Origin: Rostratula benghalensis
Taxonomy: Eukaryota > Chordata > Aves > Charadriiformes > Rostratulidae
NCBI GenBank assembly: GCA_013399305.1
Contig: VXAI01000015.1
Coordinates: 6,136,182-6,200,181 of the forward strand
Length of the DNA: 64,000 nt
Reading direction: 5' to 3'
Position numbers and translations under genes: made by a program. Shown piece by piece: positions 1-17,900 of the stretch. The stretch's first letter is position 1. Each line of letters starts with the position of its first letter. The notes under the pieces are model-generated. The model did not search any database. It was not told the DNA's origin and saw only the letters and a list, made by a program, of their open reading frames with translations.

Positions 1-3000
1 ATACAGGACCAGAACATCAGCACAAGTTGGGGGGGGGAGGGAGGGAGAAGTGAAAAACAAAACTGAACCAAACCACAAGCTTCTCATTATTCCTGTTTGA
101 CTTTTTTTCCTTTAATAAAACCAAGAGCCTCCCCCTCTACTCCATTTCTGCCATTTTTAGTCAGATGTGTCTTCTTGTGATGAACACTTTCAGACAATGG
201 ATAGTTTGGGAGCCTCACTCAGCATCCCTTGCCCTCTTCAAGTAAACACCACAGCAGTTTTTCTACTAAAACCTAATGACAGCTTCGCCGGGTAATATAC
301 AGCCCTTCATGCTCCTGGGGAAGATCATCACTAACAGAATTGTTAAACTAAATACATATAAATAAATAATAAAACTCTGAACCAGGCTTTCCTGCTCTGT
401 GCTCCCCTAAACTTAAGTAGCTTTTTGATCAATGCTATTCGCATCTGCTTAAAATAATGTGAAGTATCCGTGTTTTTAAAGTTACCTTGTCATTGGAACG
501 GGTGGCTGAGCTGGCACTTTAATAAACTGAACAGAAGCAGTGATAGGGAAAAAGCTGGTGCTGTTTTCACAGATAAGCCCACACTGGAATTGCCATATGA
601 TCGTTGAGTAACTGTAAGAATGCAGAACTATTACTTGAGGCCTGTGAATGAACATTTAGAGCCCAAACATAACCATGAAAGGACAAAATACACAGTATTT
701 AGGAGGCGGTTAATAATCTCTGGATTTTCAACACTAACAGGAAGAAAATTGCAAAGTCTGGAAATGTAGTAACACAGAACAGAATCCTGTGTATTTCATT
801 GGGATTGACTTGGGAGGAGGGGGAAAAAAAAAAAGTGTTTGCTAAGTGAAGATTGCCTCTTTCAGGAAAAAATAAAGCATTTACCCAAGCTCTCAAGAAG
901 AGCTCTACATTGAGGTAAGCCAGAACACAAGACAACGTTATCACTTCCACCATGTGACAGAAATTAAAACGTTCTTCTGATGCAATGCCCTTCATATGCC
1001 AACTACTGGCAGCTTCATCGATTTTACTTACTATTTCAGTGAATGAGAAAGATTATTCTACAAGATTACCTACTGCTAACCATTACTATTTTTTTAATTA
1101 TTTTAATTTCAGAGGGAAAAAGGCAAACTTGGCATTTGGGCTGCAAATACAAATAAACGCAAAAAACCAACTAGAAATAACAAAATAACATTTTTTGTTT
1201 GTAAAATTTATTCTGGCTATGTTAAGCAAGCGAGTCTGAAAATGAAAGATTTATTTATCAGATAGCCAGAGACACAACTCCCTCTACCTGATCTGCACAG
1301 CAAGAACCTCTCGCCAGGGAACCCCTTGTACAGCACCCACATCAGCATAGATTATGCGAATATTCAGATTTGCAGGAATGTCTCGACAAATGCCTCGTAG
1401 GTTTCCACTGCTCACAACAGTATCAGAGTTAAATGGATCCAGACCTATGGTAGAGAACAGAATTATCTAAGTGGAAATCTGATGGAGAACATTAGTTTCC
1501 ACAATTATTGTCATAGTCCAGTGAAGTACCAGTACCTTTCACACAGGAACGTAGTACAAAATAGACATAAAGGAGTACTTTTTCAGCAGAGAACTAAAAT
1601 ATCAAGCCATACGTGTACTGGCTGACAGTAAAATATGTGTTATTGCAGTATCCCTATACATATTGAGTTATGTGTGTGTGTGTACACGTGGATGAATGGA
1701 TGGATCCAGACACACAAATCACTATCTTTAGGCATTTGTAATTACAGTTTGGTTTTATTTTGAGATATTTATCACATGGGCATATTTAGACTGTAAACAA
1801 TAACACAACCTCACTTACGTATAATTTCCACCCAGTCATTGAGATCACTGTAACTTGAATTGCTCCTCTTTCCAACATGAGTAGCTTGTATTAATGAATT
1901 CAATTTCTCAGTTACATTTCCTCTACAAAATAAGAATGTAAGATTATACAAAAAGTAAATCGGTGCTGTCTATCACTCTGAGTTGCAATATTATTGCATC
2001 ATAGGGTCAGTTTCCCTTAAAAAGATATTATAACTCAACAAAACCAATTCTGAACTACCAATTATCAGTTGAATAGAAGCAATAGCAAAGCATTCCACTC
2101 CAACAAAATCCTCATTGGAATACAGAGTGATCTGAGTGAAACCATTATTATAATTTCCTTTTTTTAAAAAAAAAGTCAGACTATCAACCACAAAAAGCAC
2201 ACATAATGACTTAATAAAAACATAACAGGGCTGATAGTAGACTATTTTAAGGAATCATGTGATAAGCAACAAGAGGGATGCAGGGGAAAACAATTCAACC
2301 CACGTGGCTCACCTTAAAAGGCTGCAATCTTCATTAATACTAACTTCTAGAATGCACCCAGAGAATGAATCCAGTCCGAATAAAACTGGTGTAGAAGTTG
2401 CCAATGTACATAAACCTCTGCCAGCTATGAAATGAAAACATCTCACTTGAGCTTTCTTGTATCAAGTATTAGAATGCAAACCACCAAGTAGCATAGTTCA
2501 AATATAGATACAAGTCCATTCAATGTAAGTTTTCCAAGAAAGCATTAGAGGATTACTCACTAAAGTTTAACAAAAGCTACAGAATAGTCTAGAAAAGCAA
2601 AATTTGGAAGAGATTCATAAGTAAAATGTGTTCTAAAAAAAAAAGAGCATTTCAATTTTATTTACAGTCAAAGACACAACACCACAACCCAGTACCTGGC
2701 TGCCAAATGTTTAGGCTTCCAGAAGTGTCAGAAACATTCATATTTGCAGCTTTCATTGGTTTTCCAACTTGGTAACCTGAACATAGAAGGGTAATTCATG
2801 AACATCACGTAAGAGTCTTCAAACATTAGCATTGTTTGAATAATAAGTGTCATCAGTCTTGAAGGAAAGAAACAGACATTTCTATTACAGTAGGAATACA
2901 CTCACTTGAAATAATCAATATCTGTACAACAAAAGCCTAAGAACCAACCACTGTGCATTAAGTCTGGAGGGTGGGGGCTAGCAACAAAGACGTAAGAAAG

Positions 3001-6000
3001 AGATAATAAAGATCTGTACGGTACCAAATTGTTTTATTTTCACTTTTAAGAGGCAAAATAAAGTATTAATACCTGGATTCCCAAACAGTTCTGTTGCATT
3101 AGTACTCTTTAAACTTTCAAATTTGACTGTGAATCTCTGTGCCAGTGTTTCTGGTAAAAGGAAAAAAAAAAAAAAAACAAACCTTTTTACTAATTTACTT
3201 ATGTAAAAATAAAATATGCTCTATTGTAGAATACAAACTTCCATCCTTCATTAGTAACAGAAGATTCGTAATAATATAAATCAATGGAAATCAGCCCCAT
3301 AAATCCTATTTCCAGAGTTCAGGGGAAATTCCTTTTAAGAAATATTAGTAAATAAGAGATTCTATCACAGAATAACAATGCTGAAGGAAAAAAAGTAAAT
3401 CAAAACTTGTAAAAGAAAATTCTTGATACCTCCATCACATAAACTTCCAAGGAAGACAGTGACATTTACTTGCTCTATATTCTTGTCTTTCCAAATGAAT
3501 ATATAATGTTCTGCAAAAGTTACATTTTGACACAGAACCTCAGCAGCATGAAGGTTTTCTGGCAGAAGAAAAAAAAAAAAAGGCCATGATGAAAAGCACT
3601 GCTAGTTAGGAAGCTGTGTTAGTGCAGCTGAAAAAGAACACGTTAAAAGACTCCGGAAAAATTCTGGAAGTTACCACATTTCTCTTTTTGAGAGTTTGTT
3701 TTACTTTTTAAGTCCCATCTTATCAGCACAGTGTGACTGTACAATCCTGCAGCTTATCAATATCTTAATATCACTGGTTCCAGGTCCTTTTGTAGCTAAA
3801 TCTCTCCTGAAGAACCCAGTGCTGGACTTTACATCACCAGCTGATGCACTTCTCTGGACTCAGGACTCCCTCTGCTTTCATCTCCTTCCTCCCAGTGAGC
3901 CATCACTGCCCAGAAGAGCACATTAGTTTGAATTCCAGTAGTTCCATTTGTGCTGCATTACCCTCCCACTGACTGGGAGCTGTTCTGCATCAAATAACTG
4001 CTTCATTGGCTGGAAAAGGCCCTTAAAAAAGGCATGAAAGCTTTCAAAACAAAGACATACACATCTGCTTACAGTCCACCCATCCATCCCACTTACACAT
4101 TCATCCTGGAAAATGTTTAAAGCATTCTTTATATCTTTGTTTCTTATTTATTATCATTTTTTTCTTCTCAAAAATTACTTTTAATGTAAGCTAAGGACTT
4201 GATTTCTTGACCAACTTTTAATGAAGACCAGTTAAATTAAATACTTCCTGCTTTGCGGTAGCCATCCAATTCACTTTTGGGGCATTAGAAAATATACAGG
4301 ATCCCTCCTAATTAATCACAGCAAGCGTTTTAGGCATCAAAATCACCTATTTCTTATATAGTCTAGGTTAGGTAAGAAATTTATTAATTAAATGGAGGAG
4401 ACATACCACTTTCAGTGATGAATTTGCCCGTGTCAGTGATGGTCCTATAGATGACATTTTGTTGGATGAAGTCTGAGAACAAAACACAAACACTGCAGTA
4501 ATCCTGCCTAATGAGAGAGACAGGCATACCATTTTCACATCCAAACTGCAGTCCTTATTGTTATGAAAATGAAATGAGTAGAAAATTATTTACAAAATTA
4601 ATTTTGATAAAGAACAACACAGTTTATGTATTTTGAGAACGTAGCTATCTTCATGCAGGTAAATCATATTATCTCAAACCCCAGAAGCACACTTCCTAAG
4701 TATACACTTTTGTAATACAGAAAAATAATTACTTCTCACTACTTCTAAAATGATGGTACTGCACCCTCTTGACATAAAAAGGGCGCTGCAAAAGTCTGAA
4801 AATAGAAAGTTGGAGAGATGCTGCTGTTACATGTAGCCATAACCAGTACAAGTCAACAGGAACAGGTAAAAGTAAAACAAAGGCCGATCCCACTATTTTT
4901 TGTATCCTAAATCTTGGGAAATAGCAGGACACTTGCTGGAAGGTCACTAGAAACAGGAATAGAACATCCCCAAATGCTGAAATAGAGCCACCAGATAATG
5001 AAGGCATTACATGCAGTTGCTGTGTCAACAGCGCCCTGGTATGTTCTGTTCTAGCGGCTCTGAGAAACCTAAACCGCATTTCTGCTCGGGTTTATGAGCG
5101 TACCTCCAGTACCAGTGTTTATCCTCACGTCACGGGGTACTCCTTCCTTGTAAGATGCTAGATTGGTGAGGCATTTGACATCAAAGTTCTGGAGATAAGC
5201 TACAGGGGCGTTTTCAACACACTGCCCAGCCACGGATTGCTGCAGGATAGTGCAACAGAAATAAGCACGTTGGACCTTTTTCTAGCCCCTTGCTTTTAAG
5301 ACTTTTTCCTAGTGAAATGCTCCAAGTATGTACTACAGCCATATGAGACTTTAACAATCTAATGCTATCAAAATACCTCAATCTGTAGCAAGAGAGGTTA
5401 AAATTTAAAAAGTACAGCTTTCAAAACAGTTTCCATGTACAGTATGGCTTCATCCCAATTTGTCAAAATAATTATAACCAACAAATATCTCTAAAATGCA
5501 AAAGGAATAATACAGGAATAATAAAGTACAACCAGATGACTAATATTTGAAAGGAAAAACAACCATAGGTCTCAGCAATGCAGAAGGCAAACCAAAAAAT
5601 ACAGAAAAATGATAAGCCATAAACTATCAATTGAGATGCCAAGCTTGATTTCACTTCTTGAAATAATTAAAACGTTACCCACTGGGGAGATGGGCAGGAG
5701 GATCAGAAAGGGTAATATTTACTTTCAATAATAACAATTTTGTAGGGGCTTGGGGGGATCTTTTTGAGAAAAATACATTCCACCACTTCACAACATCAAG
5801 CTCCAGCCTCTGGTTACAAAGCCTTAAGGAGTGTGATGTAGAGAGAATATAAAACAAATCAAGAACCAAAAGCTGCTAAACATGAAGTTATTACCTGGGG
5901 AATGGTAAAATACTCATTTTCTTCTGTCATAATTGGATCTCCTTGTCTGTAACCAGTAAAAATTTTCCCAGGAGAAATTTGTAAAGGGATCTTAAATGGA

Positions 6001-9000
6001 GGAACTCTGGATGTAGAACTGCAAACAAGATTAAAAAATAAACAGTTCTTTGCTCTCTACCCCACACAAATTAATTTGCTTTCATGCCCCATGTTTTCAT
6101 ATAGTATAAATTCAAATGGAGAAATTCCTTGAAAGTTCACACCCTAAAGCTCTAATTTCAAAATAACTCATTATAAAAGCAAGATACATTTTTGGTAGCA
6201 TGCCTAATATGTGTGTTGAAAAAAATACATTTTCTTAAGACTTACATAGAGCCATGATAAAAGTAGCCAAGAAATGGTGTATTGTTAAGAGAAGACTGTA
6301 CACAGAGGAAGGGAAACCAATCAGGGATATATTCCATTGACTGAGAAGAGCACAGCTGATCAAAAGGTGGGTTTACATCCCCACCAAACACTCCAGTGAA
6401 ACATGATTCATTGAATAAGTGCTTCAAGTCTGGTGTACATTCCTGAAAGGGAAAATAATGGTCACTTTTTAGCACAGTATTTGCATTACCATAGGCATTA
6501 TAGCTTTACGAAACCAATTTTGTAGAGAGAGATCATATTTACTATTAGAAATACTGGAATATCCAAAGAAACCCTCTGGCCCATCTAGTCTAAAGCATTC
6601 AGTACCTCTCTCTCACCCTTGAACAAGCCTAGAAATTCCAGTAACACTTAACCAAAGGTTAATATGAAATAAGTACCAGATCACAGCAACAACGAACATC
6701 ACAAGCTCCAGCTGTCAAGTCACAAGGACAAGAGCCCAATGGCTGAAATGCCTGGTTTGGGATGACAGTTGCATTTTCTGTAAAACAATTTAAAAAGAAG
6801 AAGAAAAGAAAATCAGATTGAATGGACTGGAATCCGAATAAATAGATCACGCACGCTGCAGTTTATCCTGACTTTTTAATGATTATTCAGTATCTCTTAT
6901 CGCTGCCCAAAAAAAAAAAAAAAATAAAAATTCATATATGGAGCAAAAGACCTGACAAAATAACCTTTTCTTCTTTAGCGTAACTAAACACTTACCTGAC
7001 ACATTTCCTGTAAAGGAAGAGTTGGCATATATTTCAGCTTGAATCAGGAGACGGGCCAACATCACTGAATCACGGCATGCCAAAACCTGAAGTGTTTCAA
7101 CCACGCAGAGAGGTGTCACACAGCAGTCAGTGCCATTGGGCAAACACAACTGCAGAGTTCTAGTCAAGCTTACAGCCACTTTGGAAGCGTTCTGAAAAAA
7201 CGCAAAATAAAGTTTGGCAGTTTTGACAGCTTGTATTAAATTACTCTTATTTATATCACTCATCAGCTTCTAAAAGAGAAGTTTCAGTACCATCCATGCT
7301 ACAAAACAAAATTCATCCTATATATAATTAGACATTTGTTGAGCTTGGAATGACAAAGGGTCTGCTAGCAAAGTAAGAACTCTGCAAAACATAACACTGG
7401 TGGCACAGCTAATAAATACAGCTGGTTTAGAGTTCATACTCTATAAAAGCACCACTTTTATTTCTGTTAGCTACTTCCAGAAGATCTGAAACACTCTTAA
7501 ATGCTACAGGCAACCAGGAAGTACAATCAGTTCTGGAAAGAAGGAGGACAAGACAGAAGCAGGGTCAAAGCTGCACTTCAGCAAACCCCAGCAAAGACAT
7601 CCACACGAAGGGGTATGTCAAGGAAAAAAAGCAAGGGCAAGACATTCAAATTAGGTTGTTAATACATTAACATTTTATTAGTATTTCATTAGCACTTAAT
7701 ATATGACAGTTCTAGACTTCTCCTTTTGAAGAATCAGTATTTTACATACCACACCAGGTGTTACAGTCAAATGCCAATCACCAGCTCTTTTACTTCCATT
7801 GCAATTTGCAAGTTGCAATTTTCCTATAACAAAATAAAAAATTTTAAAAAGTATTCTACTGTCACTGAGAAAAGACCAGAAAATTAGAATTACATTTAAA
7901 CTCCTTTTTTGCCCTTCAAGTAGGCATACCCTCAGGCCCAGCTGACAAGGAGGCTTAATCAGCAGAAGTCTTTTGGAGTTCCTATTTCAATAACAATTAA
8001 AGCACTGAATTAAATTAATTACTGTCTGCCACTAAAATTACTGGAGAAAAAAAAGTGTTCAGAGTTCAAACATATTTATTTATGTGCATTTGGAAAAGAA
8101 AAATTGAAGTGTTCTTACCTGTCTCTTCATCAACAGAACTTAAAATTATAGAAAAATTAACTCCTGAGGAATTTCCAAGAAAAAACGAATTTACTCTGGG
8201 CCCTGACATATGGATAAATGAAGGCTGAAAGACTAAAAAAAAAAAGAAACAAGTCTTAACACACAGAAAAAGTTGACATCTGTAAGACAATATTTAGGTC
8301 TTACACTTCGGCCAGATTCTTACCTTCCTATACTTCGAGTTGCCACAAACAGCACAACAATGTCTCATCACGATGCCTAGGATTGTATTTACATTCCTGC
8401 AAAGTTCTAGAGCAGTGGGGTGACCACAGCTTTCTATACTTCACGCTTGCATTTGCCAAGACGCACAGTGAACACACAGCAGTACAACAACATTAAAGGC
8501 AACACTTACTGGCCCACACAGACACCACTCAGCTCAGGCAACACCACATTTAGTGTTCCTTGCTGACTTCAGGTCACAATTTTTGGTGGTATCAAGGTTG
8601 TAGCACTACCTGCAATCCAGTAATTGTGAACAGCATGTGGGTGTAGTTTCAAGTTTAGGGCTCCAAATCAGGAATTTCAGTAGAGTTTCTTTTGCAGACT
8701 TTGCCGACATCGAAAGGTCCAACAGCAGCAGCTCCGCGTTCCCCCCTCCGAGTCTCCCCCAGCGCTAAGCAGGACCCTCCAGCACCCCGTCGGGTTGGGC
8801 CACCAAAGCCCCAGCGGACACCCCCGCCATCCCTCAGGGCCTCCCTTCACGCCCACCCGGGCAGCCCCACTGTTATCCAGCGAGGGAAAGTTCTGCCGCA
8901 GACCGACCCCCTCTTCTCCTCACCCCCAGGCGCCCTTTTAGCCCCCTTCCCTCAGCCGCATCGCCCGCCCGGAGGCCACCTTTCAAGGCGGCCCCTGACG

Positions 9001-9088
9001 CCCTCCACCTACCGGGGTGCCGAGCCCGCTGCCCGGGGCAAGGTGCCGCCAGCAGCACCAGCAGCGCCCCGAGGAAAGCAGCCGCCAT
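1..9088 (-). CDS. TCTN2: Tectonic-2, 3'-partial (16 exons visible)
   Basis: Tectonic family member 2, a component of the tectonic/MKS complex at the ciliary transition zone that gates entry of membrane proteins into cilia. Coding exons in gene order: 9013-9088, 8119-8232, 7750-7823, 6996-7191, 6677-6777, 6246-6442, 5895-6018, 5104-5239, 4407-4472, 3430-3558, 3073-3150, 2696-2776, 2313-2424, 1819-1922, 1288-1444, 486-611. All have GT-AG borders and join in phase to give about 623 residues. The start ([15 protein letters not shown]) is a signal peptide, as expected for a secreted/ER-translocated protein. Recognition rests on strongly conserved stretches: FIHMSGP after the signal peptide, the Cys-rich block [17 protein letters not shown], and [19 protein letters not shown]. 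The human protein is about 697 residues, so the missing ~70 residues, including the C-terminal membrane segment, should be encoded left of the window; I found no matching exon in 1-485. It lies in tandem downstream of GTF2H3. Confidence 0.95.
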
Positions 9089-9440
9089 TGCCTTTAAGGA
9101 GGGCCGCGCCGCGGAGCCGGCTGCCGCCCGGCCGCCATCTTGGGCGCCAACGCAGCGCCATGGCAACGGGAAGGGGCGGGAAGCGCTGGCGGCGGCGCCG
9201 CTCTGTGATGAGGGAAAAGGCCCGGGGACGGCGTGGGACAACAGGGCGCCGGCGGGCGGTTACCCAGCCCGGCAGGGCCTCCTCACGCCCTCCTTCGTCC
9301 GGGAGCGAGCGCACAGCCGAAAGGAGGATACGCCAAGGCAGCCCCGAAAAGTCCGACCTTCAACTCCCCCCTCACTCCACCCAGGCCGCCGCCTCCTCCC
9401 TCAGGCACTGCATCCTCGGGCAGGTAGTGCCCATAGACTT
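8690..9440 (-). promoter_or_regulatory. CpG-island promoter of TCTN2
   Basis: A GC- and CpG-rich stretch surrounds the TCTN2 start codon at 9088-9086 and covers exon 1 and part of intron 1. No TATA box is evident at a suitable distance. Long open frames on both strands here (up to 256 codons) follow from the base composition and have no protein-family look. The transcription start is not fixed by the sequence alone. Confidence 0.7.
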
Positions 9441-10515
9441 TCACACAATAAAATTGCACTAAAGACGCGTAGCTCACCCCTAAAAATATCTCTCTTACTA
9501 GAGCAATACCTAACCACATTTTTTTATTACAAACGTTGTATACAAAGTAAATTATAAATACAGCCTTCAAAGAAAATGGCTTTTGGCAATCAAACAGGCC
9601 AGTAAAAGCCTGGCACTGATTACAACTGTTACATAGACAAAAACCTGATGCAATTCTGTATGTGTCTTGGGGACAAAAAAAAAAGTAACTTTTTAAAAAT
9701 TGGAGACTTTTTTTGTTTAAACCAAAGCTATTTTCAAAAGTACACAGCATACCCTGACAAAAAAAAAAAAAATCTATGAGTGCCTACCATCATATTACAT
9801 AGAATTGTCTTTTTTTTCCAGTTTCATAATACAACCTTAAAGACTAACCAGCTAGTTCACATTTATCGAAGTTACTTTAAACAAAGGTAGACCTTTTTAT
9901 TCATGAATGAAGAGATACCCAGCTGAGAAAAGAAATACCATAAAGACAGCACATTCAAAGGAATATGAATACAGATGAGTGCACATTGAGGGCAATTAGC
10001 ACTTTCTAAACATTAGAAAAATAAAAAAAAAGTTATTTCTAAGCCATCTTGAAAATGTTGGCTCAATTATTTTTTTTTCAATCTGATGCTGTTTCAGTCC
10101 AGAAATTGCTAGCAAAAGCTCACAAGATGTTGAAGTCCTTGGATAACATGGTGCTACAGTACTGATACTACACACCCAAAATGGTCATTCTTACCTTTAC
10201 ACCAACATGATAAAAAGAATCAGAGCACTCTTGTCTTTGAAAAATAACTCAGAAGTGTGAAACTTTGCAGTGGCCAGAACATCTGCTTCACAGCACGTTT
10301 CTTAACAGGCTGTAACTTCTGGAACAGCACAGTTTACATGGTAATACAGTGATTTGTTACTTAAAGGGCTGTGTAGAAAAAAATAGGATTTAAATATCTA
10401 TTCCTTAACAAACAAGTAGTAACACCGTTACAGTTCTCTTTCCTAGCCAATAAAAAGTGCCATCAATCTCACATATATACCATTTCATGGAATTACTGGA
10501 GGGGGTAGGATGTAT
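9441..10515 (-). other. GTF2H3: GTF2H3 3' untranslated region
   Basis: AT-rich non-coding sequence directly downstream of the GTF2H3 stop codon. On the minus strand AATAAA signals occur at 9901-9896 and 9528-9523, so the mRNA could end near 9880 or near 9510. The second choice would bring it to within a few hundred bases of the TCTN2 promoter. No coding exon was recognised here. Confidence 0.6.
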
Positions 10516-14775
<4,260 letters not shown>

Positions 14776-14927
14776 TGCACCGGCCAGAGGTGCCGGTCGC
14801 TCCCGGCGACTGGAAATGACGCCAAGGCACGGCACTACGTCATCCAAACGCGACACTCGGGCGGCGCCACGCCCAGGCGAGGCGGGCGGTGTGGCGGCGG
14901 CCGGGCCGGGAACGGATCGGTGCAGGC

Positions 14928-17900
14928 ATGAGCACGGACGGTGAGGAGAGCGGGGGGAGCGGGCGGCCGGGGGGGCAGCCGGGCCGGGCCGGGCCTGACG
15001 CGCCCTGTTGCTTTGCAGACCTGATCGAGACCTTCCGGGCGCAGCTGAGGGATGACCCCGACGTCGCCTCAGCTGTGGCCGCCATCCGCGCGCTGCTGGG
15101 CTTCCTCAAGCAGGACCGAGGTGGGACAGGGTCCCCCCTCAGCCCCGGGCGGAACGGGGACACCCCTCTGCCCCGGGTGCCCCGGCGAGGGCCGTGTGCT
15201 GGCCGTACATCTCTGCCTCCCCGCAGGTGAAACCATCCAGGGCCTGAGGAGCAGCCTGCTGGCCGCCATCAACACCCTGTCTCGGGTTGACTCCTCGGTG
15301 GCCGTGTCCTCCGCCGGGGAGCTCTTCCTGCGCTTCATCAGCCTCACCTCCCTGGAGTACTCGGTAAGAGCAGCCACCCTCGGCCTTGCTGCCTGCCGTG
15401 CGGGACCCTCCCACCTCACAGCTGAGACGGCCCCGTTTTCCAGGACTACTCCAAGTGCAAAGAAATCATGATCGAGCGCGGAGAGATCTTCCTTAGGAAA
15501 GTCTCACTCTCGAGGAACAAAATCGCCAAGCTGTGCCACCCGTTCATCAGAGACGGTGCCGTAAGTAGGCTGAGGCAGGTTCACTCTCGTTACAAAGCTC
15601 TGCTGCTTGGAAAAAACCAGAAGGGGAGGGGGGCAAAGTTGGGTACAGTTCACACCAGCGTTGTCTGAAGGTGATTTCTACAAGTGCATAAATGTAACAT
15701 CACCTTTTGATTTATTTCATTAAGACTCATCTCCACCCTTACTCCAATTTCCACACAATCCAGCTTTAACTCGTGCTCTACTCCTTCTAAGAGGTGCTGA
15801 GGAGTCACAGCTTCAAGTTTCCCCTTAACGTACTAAACCACCACCCCTTGCCCGCATAAAGGCCAGCTCGCAGAGTGGTTTGCTGACCTATGACTTGTAG
15901 AACACGAGTGACATACATTACTGTTTAACACTGATGAACAGTTGGACATGACATAAAAGCCATTAACAAAAGTAAAGGTTTCCCAAAGGTCAGCAAGAAG
16001 TAATGGCTGAATATCTTTTTTTTTTTTGACAGCGAATATTGACACACGCCTACTCAAGAGTGGTCCTCAGGGTGTTGGAAGCAGCTGTGGAGGCAAAGAA
16101 GCGATTCAATGTTTATGTCACTGAATCACAGCCAGATCAAGCAGGGCAAGTACTCAGTAATTTGTATTTTGTCTTGGTTAACAGGGTAAGTTCCAGCTAG
16201 CGTCAAATCTGTCACGCCTTAAGAAAAGCAGCTGAGCTTGTTTGCAGCATTTTAAATGGTAATTGTCACCAATATCATCACACTATCCTGGACAATTTAA
16301 AAAAAAAAAAAAATCAACATTGGGAAGTAGTTTGCAATACTAAATATTCTAATATCCCGTTACCTAGGTTTTTCTCAAAGGTTTACAGACTTTGAATCAC
16401 TGCCAGGCACCCTATGTTTCCCTTGGGAAATGGGAGACAAGTGATTTCTAGTAGTCTGCTTCAAAAGCAGGCTAAAATAATATTATCTTAAGCGTAAGAA
16501 AAAACCAACAAACCAACCACCATTCAGCTAACAACGTTGTTTGAAGATGCCAAATAAAGGACATTGCTGACAGCAAGCAGGCAAGCTTTTCCTCCTCAGA
16601 GCACACACCATTGCAGAGGTGAAGCATTAAATCCTGCCCACTAGGTGAGACCCCTCTCACGCTGGAATCAAGGATGTTCAGCCAAGAGAAACAGAGGATT
16701 TTCCAGCTTCACTGAAATAACTTCTGGCAACACATCACATCCTGTATTTCTTGTTTCTTATACTCTCTTGATTGAAAAGCTGAGACAGTTTTGATAATCT
16801 GTCATCTTAATAACAGTTTGTGGGCTCATCTTTCTGTAGATGTAATTCCTGACTGCTAAAACAAACTGCCTTCACTTGTTCAAGGTTTGTTGTAATCTCT
16901 TTGTTTCCATTTCTACGCAGTAACTTATTTTCTATTGGAGAGTGCATGATAAACTGAAACTACAAGCAGGGGAACACAGGCAGTCATGGGTTTCGCTCTT
17001 TCAGACAGTATTTTTCTAGCAATATGTTTCCTAAGTTTCAAAGTTTTGTTTGTTTGTTTATTTTTTTCAATAGGCAAAAAATGGCAAAAGCCTTGAGGAA
17101 GTTGAACATCCCTGTGATTGTGATTTTGGATGCTGCAGTTGGGTAAGTGTGATCATTAAACATTAGTATTGCTGAGCACAATTTTATTTTGATAGTGTTA
17201 CATGTAACTTTCCTAGAAGCCTGTTCAAACTCCAGAGGTTGTTACTTCATTTGTCATAGTTGTCGAACAAGCTAAACAAGTTACACCTTCAGGTGCACAA
17301 TTAGGAGAATACGCCTGTCACAAAACAGACATCTGATGTTTGCATGTCAGAATGAGAAATGGAGTCAGACCTAAATGTACAACTTGAGGATGGGAAGCAT
17401 CCTCTGTATTTTGGCTAAGGTTATTACAGCACAGTTACACTTCAACTGCATAGTTAGTGTCTTCACCACAGGCCCCCACATCCCGTAACTGAGCATCGTT
17501 CTTGGTCAGATGTCAGCTTCTTCCAGCATTTACACAATTGCTGATGTCAGCTGTGGCTGGAGAAGACACAGTTAATTAATATTCCTGCCAGGGAAGCAGA
17601 TGAAAGCTCACTCCAGGGATGTGTAAGAGCACGTGGCCTTACGTAGGTAGATGAAACATTCAGAGAAGTTAATGACTGAATTACTGATTTCTGTTCATCA
17701 AGTGTCATTTGTTGTATAACCCAGTAAGGCTTGGATTTTTTCCCCCCTCTTTGAACAGTTACATTATGGAGAAAGTGGACCTGGTGTTAGTTGGTGCTGA
17801 AGGGGTAGTTGAAAGCGGAGGCATTATTAACAAGGTAACAGGATTCCTTGAAGAATTCAAGGCTTTCTGAAAAATATTTTCTATTTGGAGATTATCCAGT

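Noticed and set aside
1..485. Last exon of TCTN2
   Set aside because: Searched the minus strand for the conserved C-terminal membrane segment; nothing fits, so the exon is taken to lie outside the window.
6545..6620. CR1-like wording (CTGGCCCATCTAGTCTAAAG) in a TCTN2 intron
   Set aside because: Only a short resemblance to a CR1 3' region; too little to call an element.
8692..9462. 256-codon plus-strand open frame over TCTN2 exon 1
   Set aside because: CpG-island artefact antisense to TCTN2; no family resemblance.
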